Shown one piece after another: positions 1 to 6,442 of a stretch of 8,780 nucleotides of DNA. A program made the position numbers and the translations under genes. The stretch is from the NCBI GenBank assembly GCA_025964215.1, contig JAOPZG010000327.1, positions 1-8,780 of the forward strand, written 5' to 3'. Position 1 is the first letter of the stretch. Every line of letters begins with the position of its first letter. The DNA is from Conexibacter sp. (GTDB lineage Bacteria; Actinomycetota; Thermoleophilia; Solirubrobacterales; Solirubrobacteraceae). Below the pieces are notes generated by a model, which was not told where the DNA came from, did no database searches, and was given only the letters and a program-made list of their open reading frames with translations.

Positions 1-545
1 CGCGGCAGATCATGGAGGTCAGCGTCGCCTTCCAGCAGGCGCACGAGATGGGCCTGGCCACCGTCCTGTGGTGCTCTCTGCGCAACCCGGCCTTCAAGAC
101 CGCGGAGAAGGACTTCCACGTCTCCGCCGACCTCACCGGCCAGGCCAACCACCTCGGCGTCACGATCCAGGCCGACATCATCAAGCAGAAGCTGCCGGAG
201 ACCAACGGCGGCTACCTCGCGATCAACGACCTCGGCACCGGCGGCTACGGCAAGACCAACAAGCTGGTCTACGAGCGGCTGACCACCGACAACCCGATCG
301 ACCTGACCCGCTACCAGCTGATCAACTGCTACCTGGGTCGCTCCCCGCTGATCAACAGCGGCGGCGCCTCCTCGGGCGCGACCGACCTCGCCGAGGCGGT
401 CCGCACCGCGGTCATCAACAAGCGCGCGGGCGGCACGGGCCTGATCTCCGGCCGCAAGGCGTTCCAGCGCCCGACCGCCGAGGGCGTCGAGCTGCTGCAC
501 GCGATCCAGGACGTCTACCTCTCCGACGAGGTCACGATCGCGTAG
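1..545 (+). CDS. fbaB: Class I fructose-bisphosphate aldolase, FbaB/DhnA type (3' part)
   Basis: Cleaves fructose-1,6-bisphosphate to dihydroxyacetone phosphate and glyceraldehyde-3-phosphate (and the reverse) through a Schiff base; cytosolic, glycolysis/gluconeogenesis. The frame is open from base 3 (R-Q-I-M-E-V-S...), so the gene starts outside the window; about 180 C-terminal residues of a roughly 350-residue family are present. From memory of E. coli FbaB, the match runs to the end: [78 protein letters not shown] and a final VTIA. The lysine in QADIIKQK (bases 183-185) aligns with the E. coli Schiff-base Lys237. The C-terminus is intact. Five bases after the stop a long hairpin begins, so this is probably the last gene of its transcript. 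The gene has nothing to do with class II (zinc) aldolases. The family call is very secure; the symbol follows E. coli usage. Confidence 0.95.
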   Translation, partial: RQIMEVSVAFQQAHEMGLATVLWCSLRNPAFKTAEKDFHVSADLTGQANHLGVTIQADIIKQKLPETNGGYLAINDLGTGGYGKTNKLVYERLTTDNPIDLTRYQLINCYLGRSPLINSGGASSGATDLAEAVRTAVINKRAGGTGLISGRKAFQRPTAEGVELLHAIQDVYLSDEVTIA

Positions 546-550
546 CCCCT

Positions 551-602
551 GCGGCGCGGGCGTGACGGATGTGCGTCGTCGCACCCGTCGCGCCCGCGCC
601 GC
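551..602 (+). terminator. Long GC hairpin after the aldolase gene (candidate terminator)
   Basis: A 12-bp perfect inverted repeat (GCGGCGCGGGCG at 551-562, CGCCCGCGCCGC at 591-602) continues inward through a G-U pair (563/590), GACGG/CCGTC (564-568/585-589), a two-base bulge (569-570) and GTGCG/CGCAC (571-575/580-584), closing on a TCGT tetraloop. The whole 52 nt form nearly one continuous stem. There is no T-run after it, which is common for actinobacterial terminators. It starts 5 nt after the aldolase stop and ends before the TAGGGT promoter-like hexamer of the next gene, so it lies just where a terminator belongs. Confidence 0.75.
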
Positions 603-605
603 GCC

Positions 606-611
606 TAGGGT
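606..611 (+). promoter_or_regulatory. TAGGGT -10-like hexamer upstream of the nuclease gene
   Basis: TAGGGT fits the TANNNT actinobacterial -10 pattern and ends 9 nt before the ATG at 621. No clear Shine-Dalgarno lies between, so a transcript starting about 7 nt downstream would carry almost no leader. It belongs to a set of six similarly placed hexamers in this window. I see no -35 match. Confidence 0.5.
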
Positions 612-620
612 CGGCGGCCG

Positions 621-1136
621 ATGCGCCGCACGCTGCCCTGGGTCCTCGTCGTCCTCCTCTTCGCCGCCTGGGAGCACACGCGGCGCGCGGGGGACGGCGA
701 CGCCGCGCCGGCGGGCGCGCGGATCGCGCGGGTGGTCCGCGTGGTCGACGGCGACACGCTGCTCGTGGCGCTGGGCGGCGCGGGCGGCGCGCGCGAGCGC
801 GTGCGGCTGATCGGGATCGACACGCCCGAGACCGTCAAGCCGGACACGCCGGTGCAGTGCTTCGGCAAGCGCGCGTCGGCGGAGACGCACCGGCTGCTCG
901 ACGACCAGGGCGTGCGCCTGGTGGTCGGCACCGAGGCGCGCGATCGCTACGGCCGGCTGCTGGCCTATGCCTACAGGACGTCGGACGGGCTGTTCGTCAA
1001 CGAGTCGCTGGTCCGCGGCGGCTTCGCGCGGACGCTGAGCATCGCGCCGAACACGCGCTACGCGGCCCGCTTCGCCGCGCTCGCCGGGCAGGCGCGCGAC
1101 GCCGGCCGCGGGTTGTGGAGCGCGTGCGAGCGGTAG
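621..1136 (+). CDS. Staphylococcal-nuclease-like (thermonuclease, SNase/TNase) protein, exported or membrane-anchored
   Basis: A 171-residue SNase-fold protein. In this family the enzyme is a Ca2+-dependent phosphodiesterase cutting DNA or RNA. Residues 7-17 ([11 protein letters not shown]) form a hydrophobic segment after M-R-R, a signal peptide or signal anchor, so the enzyme probably acts outside the membrane. The catalytic set of S. aureus nuclease is complete by motif alignment: VVDGDT (D45 for Asp21), [10 protein letters not shown] (R62 for Arg35, D67 for Asp40, E70 for Glu43) and DRYGRLLAY (R112 for Arg87). The C-terminal [11 protein letters not shown] and AGRGLW motifs are also typical of the family. 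C80 and C169 could pair if exported. The ATG at 621 is chosen because it gives the signal segment and sits 9 nt after TAGGGT. A nutritional or DNA-degrading role is plausible but not shown by the neighbours. Fold and active site are near certain, export likely. Confidence 0.92.
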   Translation: MRRTLPWVLVVLLFAAWEHTRRAGDGDAAPAGARIARVVRVVDGDTLLVALGGAGGARERVRLIGIDTPETVKPDTPVQCFGKRASAETHRLLDDQGVRLVVGTEARDRYGRLLAYAYRTSDGLFVNESLVRGGFARTLSIAPNTRYAARFAALAGQARDAGRGLWSACER

Positions 1137-1139
1137 CCT
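1134..1139 (+). promoter_or_regulatory. TAGCCT -10-like hexamer overlapping the nuclease stop codon
   Basis: The TAG stop codon of the nuclease gene is also the first half of TAGCCT, which ends 10 nt before the ATG at 1150. The same hexamer stands 7 nt before two GTG starts on the minus strand. If it acts as a -10, the small gene downstream has its own near-leaderless transcript. Because the TAG is needed as a stop anyway, this copy is the weakest of the set. Confidence 0.4.
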
Positions 1140-1149
1140 TCCCAGGCCG

Positions 1150-1389
1150 ATGCGCATGCGTCAAAGCCTCGCCCAGCTGGAACGGGCGCTCGTCGACGAG
1201 ATCGAGCAGGACCGCGAGCAGGCCGACCGCCTGCGGCGTGAGGTCGAGCAGCGGGCGCGCAAGCGGCACCTGGAGAAGACCCACAAGCGCGGGTCGATGC
1301 GCTTCGGGCTGCTCTACCTGATCCTCATCGCCACGGCCGTCCTCGTGACGGTCGCGATGTTCGAGACGCTCTACTACGTAATGGGCTAG
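1150..1389 (+). CDS. Small coiled-coil protein with one C-terminal membrane helix, function unknown
   Basis: A 79-residue protein I cannot name. Residues 5-45 are charged and heptad-like ([14 protein letters not shown], then [14 protein letters not shown]), which suggests an amphipathic coiled coil. A basic stretch ([11 protein letters not shown], 38-48) follows, then a hydrophobic helix at about 53-75. Positive residues before the helix predict a cytoplasmic N-terminus with a tail-anchor-like topology. It starts 13 nt after the nuclease stop and may be co-transcribed or use the TAGCCT hexamer. A second in-frame ATG at 1156 is an equally possible start. No clear Shine-Dalgarno is visible. Its stop is 29 bp from the convergent csrA stop. 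The clean coiled-coil/TM architecture and high-GC codon pattern support a real gene, but nothing shows a function. Confidence 0.75.
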   Translation: MRMRQSLAQLERALVDEIEQDREQADRLRREVEQRARKRHLEKTHKRGSMRFGLLYLILIATAVLVTVAMFETLYYVMG

Positions 1390-1421
1390 CGCCCGCGCGA
1401 GCCGGACGGCCCGCGGCGCTA
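1387..1421. terminator. Inverted repeat joining two convergent stop codons (possible bidirectional terminator)
   Basis: TAGCGCC (1387-1393) and GGCGCTA (1415-1421) are perfect reverse complements. The left arm begins with the TAG stop of the plus-strand 79-residue gene; the right arm is, on the minus strand, the TAG stop of csrA. With a one-base bulge, CGCG/CGCG extends the stem inward (1394-1397/1412-1415). There is no T-run on either side. Placement at a convergent junction suits a two-way terminator, but the stem is modest for such GC-rich DNA. Confidence 0.45.
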
Positions 1422-1679
1422 CTCGGCGGCGGTGCCGAGCTTGCGGAGGGCCTCGTCGACCTCGCCGCGGACGTTGCTCTCGCCGTCCTGCGCGGCGCCG
1501 TCGGCGGCACCGGCGCGCTCCTGCTGGATCTCCAGGTAGACCTCTTTGCGGAAGACCGGGATGTCGCGCGGGGCCTGGATCCCGATGCGGACCTTCTCGC
1601 CCATGATGGAGAGGACGGAGACTTCGATGTCGTCTCCGATCATGATGCTCTGGTTGGACTTTCGTGTCAGTACGAGCAT
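1419..1679 (-). CDS. csrA: Translational regulator CsrA
   Basis: A small homodimeric RNA-binding protein that binds GGA motifs in mRNA leaders, usually blocking translation; in many bacteria it controls carbon metabolism and motility. The 86-residue product begins [18 protein letters not shown], with the family hallmarks [20 protein letters not shown]6 at the N-terminal strand, G33 in RIG, and R44, the RNA-contacting arginine of E. coli CsrA. It is longer than the 61-residue E. coli protein; about 30 Ala/Asp/Glu-rich residues follow the core ([14 protein letters not shown] onward), comparable to the C-terminal extensions of FliW-controlled CsrA proteins. The start is fixed by the family N-terminus and by GGGAGG 9 nt upstream. 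No fliW or flagellar gene is adjacent here. Its leader holds candidate CsrA sites (separate entry), suggesting autoregulation. Identity is certain; targets are unknown. Confidence 0.96.
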   Translation of the reverse strand: MLVLTRKSNQSIMIGDDIEVSVLSIMGEKVRIGIQAPRDIPVFRKEVYLEIQQERAGAADGAAQDGESNVRGEVDEALRKLGTAAE

Positions 1680-1704
1680 GGTTGGACGCCTCCCAACGTC
1701 CCTG
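1680..1704 (-). promoter_or_regulatory. csrA leader: Shine-Dalgarno in a hairpin loop, candidate CsrA autoregulatory sites
   Basis: On the minus strand, GGACG and CGTCC (plus bases 1697-1701 and 1684-1688) form a perfect 5-bp stem around an 8-nt loop TTGGGAGG, which contains the csrA Shine-Dalgarno GGGAGG (1689-1694), 9 nt before the ATG. GGA in a hairpin loop overlapping the ribosome binding site is the known layout of CsrA-repressed mRNAs. Just upstream, CAGGGACGT (1696-1704) matches 8 of 9 positions of the CARGGAUGU part of the published CsrA consensus, though it shares bases with the stem. This is strong as a ribosome binding site and moderate as a CsrA target. Confidence 0.6.
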
Positions 1705-1906
1705 CCACCGGGCGATCGAGTCTCGCAGGGCCGTTGCCCACATGCAAGCGGGGTGAAACCATCAAATTGCGGGAACGTCGTGGAACGACGAACCTCGCCC
1801 CGAAAGGCTGTGCGAAGTCTCATGGCCGAGGTCGGGCATCGGACTGCAGCCTGACGGACGGAGCCGACGTACCGCCCGGACTGTCGACTAGGATGGCCTC
1901 CTTCGC
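1705..1906. other. Divergent intergenic region between csrA and the 193-residue gene
   Basis: About 200 bp with no credible gene. It includes the least GC-rich patch of the left half (about 1753-1770, GTGAAACCATCAAATTGC), where promoters for one or both divergent genes are likely. GGAACG occurs twice, exactly 10 bp apart (1772-1777 and 1782-1787), and CGTCGT-GGA-ACGACG (1776-1790) is a perfect 6-bp inverted repeat overlapping them. These could be a regulator site; I cannot assign one. No convincing -35/-10 pair for csrA was found. Confidence 0.4.
1889..1894 (+). promoter_or_regulatory. TAGGAT -10-like hexamer upstream of the HTH/RG-rich protein gene
   Basis: TAGGAT fits TANNNT and ends 12 nt before the ATG at 1907. 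A -10 here would give a leader of only about 4-6 nt. The alternative reading is that AGGA (1890-1893) is a Shine-Dalgarno on a longer transcript; at 13 nt from the ATG its spacing is poor. The promoter reading is slightly favoured because of the matching hexamers at other starts. Confidence 0.45.
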
Positions 1907-2488
1907 ATGGCCAGACGATCGCTCCGCCCTCATCTGAACCAGATCCGGACGTGGGTGCGCCAAGGGCGCACCGACGCATGGGTCGCTCATCAGCTGGAAG
2001 TCACCGTCCAGCAGATCGAAGCCTTCAAGAAGGAGAACGACCTGCTCCCGGACGGCGAGTCCACCGAGGCGCCGGGCGTCGACTTCGACGACGAGATCGA
2101 TCTGCGGGCAGAGGACGACGCGCTGATCGCCGCCGAGCTGGAGGCCGAGGCCGCCCGCAAGGCCGAGGCCGGCGAGGACGAGGACGAACCCGCCGACGAC
2201 GCGGCCGACGAGGACGGCGCGCCCAAGCGCCGTCGCGGTCGCCGCGGCGGCCGGGGTCGCGCCCGCACCGGCGGCGCCGGCGCCAAGAAGGGCGCCGCGT
2301 ACGAGGGCACCTTCGACCACGGCGACGAGGGCTACGGGCTGTGGCTCGACCCGGCGATCGCCGACGACGGCGTCTACGCCGAGCACTGGGCGGGCCACCG
2401 CCAGGTCGAGGTGACGGTCGAGGCCGACCAGATCGTCATCAAGCGGGTCGGCGCCGATGCGGCCGACTCCGACGACGAAGAGGGCTGA
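1907..2488 (+). CDS. Putative nucleic-acid-binding protein: HTH-like N-terminus, acidic linker, RG-rich box
   Basis: A 193-residue protein I do not recognise by name. Residues 8-45 ([20 protein letters not shown], then [16 protein letters not shown]) look like a helix-turn-helix of the resolvase/terminase type: a helix, a G-R-T turn, then a second helix ending in a lysine-rich tail. Residues 49-105 are a strongly acidic linker rich in Asp, Glu and Ala. Residues 107-120 form a basic box ([14 protein letters not shown]) resembling RGG-type RNA-binding segments. Residues 131-182 ([17 protein letters not shown] ... [17 protein letters not shown]) look like a small beta-rich domain; an acidic tail ends the protein. 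DNA or RNA binding is inferred from HTH-like and RGG-like features only. It lies divergent to csrA and 48 bp before the acetyltransferase, with a hairpin between. Real gene: very likely. Function: unknown. Confidence 0.85.
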   Translation: MARRSLRPHLNQIRTWVRQGRTDAWVAHQLEVTVQQIEAFKKENDLLPDGESTEAPGVDFDDEIDLRAEDDALIAAELEAEAARKAEAGEDEDEPADDAADEDGAPKRRRGRRGGRGRARTGGAGAKKGAAYEGTFDHGDEGYGLWLDPAIADDGVYAEHWAGHRQVEVTVEADQIVIKRVGADAADSDDEEG

Positions 2489-2495
2489 GCACCCC

Positions 2496-2581
2496 GGCCT
2501 CGCTCGCGCGTTCGCCTTCGAACGCGCGCACGTTCGATGACCCGCGACGGCCTCCAACGCGCCTTCGCGTTCGAACGTGCC
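2496..2581 (+). repeat. Duplicated 5' fragment of the GNAT gene
   Basis: Bases 2496-2528 and 2549-2581 match at 26 of 33 positions, 53 bp apart. The second copy codes for GLQRAFAFERA, residues 5-15 of the acetyltransferase. The first lies in the gap after the upstream gene but still translates as GLARAFAFERA before stopping at 2538. Outside the one differing codon, all differences are third-position and synonymous. I read the first copy as the remnant of a duplicated or paralogous gene start; it has no start codon of its own. Confidence 0.65.
2505..2528 (+). terminator. Perfect 10-bp hairpin between the HTH/RG-rich gene and the GNAT gene
   Basis: CGCGCGTTCG (2505-2514), loop CCTT, CGAACGCGCG (2519-2528): a perfect 10-bp stem with a tetraloop, 16 nt after the stop at 2488. 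No T-run follows. It may terminate the upstream gene, and it ends only 8 nt before the GNAT start codon. It also coincides with the duplicated GNAT fragment, so part of its symmetry could come from the codons it preserves. Confidence 0.5.
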
Positions 2582-3358
2582 ATGCACGGTGCTGTCGGGC
2601 GCACGATCACGGGCGCGTGGGGACAGGCGTTCCTCTCCCCCGAGCTCGACCGCTGCTACGACCGCAACCTGCTCTGGGCCGTCGACGACGCCGGCGGCCT
2701 GAGCGCCGCGCAGCTCGACGGCCACGCCGAGCGCCTGCTCGGCGGCCACGACATGGCGCACCGCCGGCTGCTGCTCGAGCCGCCCGTGGAGGAGCGCCTG
2801 CACGACCGGCTCGTCGGCCTCGGCTACGACGCGAGCCGCCACGTCTTCCAGCTCCACCCCGGCCGCGCGGCGACGCCGGCCGCGGTCGAGGGCGTGGAGG
2901 TCGTCGAGGCCGGGATCGAGGACGTGCTCGCCGCCAACGACCGCTACCTCCAGACCGACCGCGACACGCCCTACGGGCGCGATGCGCGGACGCGGCGCCA
3001 CCTGCTGGAGCACCACCGCAGCTACGGTCCCGGCGGGGCGCAGGAGCGGCGCTTCGCCGTCCGCGACGGCGACGACGTCGTGGCCTGGGCGCGGCTGTGG
3101 AAGCGCGGCGACGAGGCGCAGGTCGAGGACGTCGTCTGCCTCGCCGAGCACCGCGGCCGCGGCTACGGGCGCGCGGTCGTCGCGGCGGCGACGCGCGCGG
3201 CGCTGGCCGACGATCCCGAGCTGCTGTTCATCGTCGCCGACGCGAGCGACTGGCCGCAGGAGCTCTACGCGCGGCTCGGCTACGCGACGGCGGGCGAGCT
3301 CGGCGTCTACCTCCGCTTCGCGCGGATGCCGCAGGCCTCGGGGCCCGGCGCGGCATGA
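2537..3358 (+). CDS. GNAT-family N-acetyltransferase
   Basis: A 273-residue member of the GCN5-related acetyltransferases, which move an acetyl group from acetyl-CoA to an amine; the substrate cannot be read from sequence. The catalytic GNAT domain is C-terminal: a strand FAVRDGDDVVAWARLW (173-188), then motif A at 197-222 with the pyrophosphate-binding loop RGRGYG (206-211), and motif B SDWPQELYARLGYATAGEL (237-255), with the usual A-R-L-G-Y before the last strand VYLRFARM. Residues 1-110 could be a second, degenerate GNAT-like half (LLLEPPVEERLHDRLVGLGY, 78-97, resembles a GNAT helix/strand end), as in tandem-GNAT proteins. The ATG at 2537 has no clear Shine-Dalgarno; ATG 2582 is an alternative, but residues 5-15 are also found in the duplicated copy upstream. 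The 3' end lies in a 55-bp tandem repeat. Family certain, role unknown. Confidence 0.9.
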   Translation: MTRDGLQRAFAFERAMHGAVGRTITGAWGQAFLSPELDRCYDRNLLWAVDDAGGLSAAQLDGHAERLLGGHDMAHRRLLLEPPVEERLHDRLVGLGYDASRHVFQLHPGRAATPAAVEGVEVVEAGIEDVLAANDRYLQTDRDTPYGRDARTRRHLLEHHRSYGPGGAQERRFAVRDGDDVVAWARLWKRGDEAQVEDVVCLAEHRGRGYGRAVVAAATRAALADDPELLFIVADASDWPQELYARLGYATAGELGVYLRFARMPQASGPGAA

Positions 3359-3467
3359 GCGATGCGGCCGCTTCGCGCGGATGCCGCAGGCCTCGGGCCC
3401 GGCGCGGCATGAGCGATGCGGCCGCTGCGCGCGGATGCCCCAGACGTCGGGGCCGGGCGCGGCCTAG
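3313..3467 (+). repeat. Three tandem copies of the GNAT gene 3' end (about 55 bp each)
   Basis: Copy 1 is 3313-3367 and holds the real stop TGA (3356-3358). Copy 2 (3368-3421) is identical except for one G fewer in the GGGG run at 3340-3343. Copy 3 (3422-3467) is shorter and diverged, ending in TAG. Copies 1 and 3 both code the tail ARMPQ-x-SGPGAA followed by a stop. Losing one G from the run in copy 1 would let translation pass through copies 2 and 3 to the TAG at 3465. The repeats fill nearly the whole gap to the convergent gene. Confidence 0.9.
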
Positions 3468-3473
3468 CGCTAG
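3464..3473. repeat. CTAGCGCTAG palindrome at the convergent gene ends
   Basis: A perfect 10-bp palindrome that contains the TAG ending repeat copy 3 on the plus strand (3465-3467) and the TAG stop of the minus-strand gene (3472-3470). It is too short to be a convincing terminator. It shares TAGCGC/GCGCTA with the inverted repeat at the other convergent junction (1387-1421). Confidence 0.5.
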
Positions 3474-3805
3474 TCCGCGGGGCGCGGGTCCAGCCGGCGG
3501 CCGCCGGCGTAGTCCGAGGCGAGGCGGACGTAGCGGCCGAAGGCGGCGTCGGCGGTCGTCCGCGCGTCCCACGCCCACGGCGCGCCCGGGGCCACCTTGT
3601 AGGCGATCTCGGTGCACCACGCGGTGCCCTGGTCGTAGAGGTCGACCAGCTCGTCGATGGTGAACGGGCCGCCGAGGCGGCGGCGCAGCTCCGCGAGGAC
3701 GGCCTCGACCACGCGGTCCATCGCCATCCGCTCGTCCGGGAGGGCGTCGCTCACGCGGCGCTCCCCCTCCTTCCACTGCCACATCGACGTCTCGAACTGG
3801 GCCAC
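3470..3805 (-). CDS. Conserved-looking protein of unknown function, downstream of ftsB
   Basis: A 111-residue, soluble-looking protein starting M-A-Q-F-E-T-S-M-W-Q-W-K-E-G-E-R-R-V. No signal peptide or membrane helix is visible. Residues 21-43 (ALPDERMAMDRVVEAVLAEL onward) predict a helix. FTIDELVDLYDQGTAWC (48-64) predicts a second helical segment, and the following part is rich in Ala, Trp and Tyr. I do not recognise the family. The start is GTG (3805), chosen because it lies 7 nt after TAGCCT, exactly as for mazG. It begins 28 bp after the ftsB stop on the same strand and may be co-transcribed as well as having its own promoter. In mycobacteria the position after ftsB holds a DUF501 gene; this protein does not resemble that one as far as I can tell. 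Real gene: likely. Confidence 0.82.
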   Translation of the reverse strand: MAQFETSMWQWKEGERRVSDALPDERMAMDRVVEAVLAELRRRLGGPFTIDELVDLYDQGTAWCTEIAYKVAPGAPWAWDARTTADAAFGRYVRLASDYAGGRRLDPRPAD

Positions 3806-3812
3806 GGAGCCC

Positions 3813-3818
3813 AGGCTA
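3813..3818 (-). promoter_or_regulatory. TAGCCT -10-like hexamer upstream of the 111-residue protein gene
   Basis: On the minus strand TAGCCT is followed by 7 nt and then the GTG start at 3805. mazG has exactly the same hexamer, spacing and start codon. A transcript from this -10 would begin at or next to the GTG, meaning a leaderless mRNA. No -35 match is apparent upstream, where the end of ftsB lies. Confidence 0.55.
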
Positions 3819-3833
3819 GCGTCGCGGCGCGGA

Positions 3834-4214
3834 CTACTTGTCGCCGGGCAGGCCCTTCACGATGAACGGCAGCTCGCCGGGCTTGACGAGGCCGAGGCGG
3901 CGGCTCTCCCGCTCCAGCGTCACCGGGCTCTTCAGCGCCGTGCGGCGCGCCCGCAGGCGCTTGTTCTCGGCCTGCAACGTGCTGACCTCGCCGCGGCGCG
4001 CCTTCGCCTCGCGGTAGGTGTGGAAGAAGCTGATCGACGGGCCGACGTAGAGCGCGACGACCCCGAGCAGGACCACCAGCAGCGCCACGCGCCCGACGCG
4101 GTCCCAGCGGATCGCCCGGCCGCCGCCCACCACCACGCGCGGTCGCTGGCGCGGAGGGGGCGCCGTGGAGGGACGGGAGCGCGCGTGCGCCGCGGACTGG
4201 CGGGCTGGGGACAT
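3834..4214 (-). CDS. ftsB: FtsB/DivIC-family septum formation protein
   Basis: A bitopic division protein. In the family it forms the FtsQ-FtsL-FtsB (DivIB-FtsL-DivIC) complex that links early and late divisome parts and activates septal peptidoglycan synthesis. The 126-residue product has a Pro/Arg-rich cytoplasmic N-terminus (1-40), one membrane helix at about 41-58 (VGRVALLVVLLGVVALYVGP), an extracytoplasmic coiled coil at about 62-95 (TYREAKARRGEVSTLQAENK and on) and the family C-terminal motif around RRLGLVKPGELPFIVKG (105-121). The ATG at 4214 is the first possible start, since an in-frame TAG touches it (TCTAGATG). No Shine-Dalgarno stands at normal distance. Position after eno matches other actinobacteria, where this gene is annotated as septum formation initiator, ftsB or divIC. 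The 53-nt hairpin after eno implies a promoter of its own or partial read-through. Confidence 0.92.
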   Translation of the reverse strand: MSPARQSAAHARSRPSTAPPPRQRPRVVVGGGRAIRWDRVGRVALLVVLLGVVALYVGPSISFFHTYREAKARRGEVSTLQAENKRLRARRTALKSPVTLERESRRLGLVKPGELPFIVKGLPGDK

Positions 4215-4297
4215 CTAGAGGCCCGTTCGCCCCACGCGCCCCCGTTCCTGCCCGACTCGGCGCATGGACGAGATCGCCCACGCGCCACCCTCCCCAG

Positions 4298-4350
4298 GCG
4301 TCGAGGGACGAACGATGGCCGGTGAGCGGCCATCAGTCGTCCCTCGACGC
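4298..4350 (-). terminator. Long hairpin after enolase (candidate terminator)
   Basis: GCGTCGAGGGACGA (4298-4311) and TCGTCCCTCGACGC (4337-4350) are a perfect 14-bp inverted repeat. After a 3x3 internal loop the stem continues with ATGGCCG/CGGCCAT (4315-4321/4327-4333) and a 5-nt loop. It starts 8 nt after the enolase stop on the minus strand. No T-run follows in that direction. Size (53 nt) and design resemble the aldolase hairpin at 551-602, but the sequence differs. Confidence 0.78.
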
Positions 4351-4358
4351 TGGCCGTG

Positions 4359-6423
<2,065 letters not shown>

Positions 6424-6430
6424 CCGCCGC

Positions 6431-6436
6431 AGGCTA
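6431..6436 (-). promoter_or_regulatory. TAGCCT -10-like hexamer upstream of mazG
   Basis: TAGCCT on the minus strand, 7 nt before the mazG GTG, inside the 19-bp gap after the SurA-like gene. It has the same spacing and start codon as at 3813-3818. It would give mazG-eno a leaderless transcript separate from the upstream genes. Confidence 0.55.
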
Positions 6437-6442
6437 CCCGTC

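Noticed and set aside
1771..1800. GGAAC as -35 of an ECF sigma promoter (sigma-E/sigma-R type)
   Set aside because: Neither copy has a CGTC/GTT-like -10 at 16-18 nt on the plus strand.
1888..1896. CTAGGATGG as a possible CsrA site before the 193-residue gene (7 of 9 to CARGGAUGU)
   Set aside because: The same bases form the TAGGAT -10-like hexamer; if that is the promoter the site is not transcribed. Without transcript mapping the promoter reading is preferred.
1820..3151. Long open frame on the minus strand opposite the HTH/RG-rich and GNAT genes
   Set aside because: It runs through two well-supported plus-strand genes, has low-complexity Ala/Val/Arg composition and shows no family motif; it is the usual antisense frame of GC-rich coding DNA.
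3313..3467. CRISPR-like or mobile-element repeat array
   Set aside because: The units are directly adjacent with no spacers and are plainly copies of the GNAT gene end; there is no transposase, cas gene or target duplication nearby.
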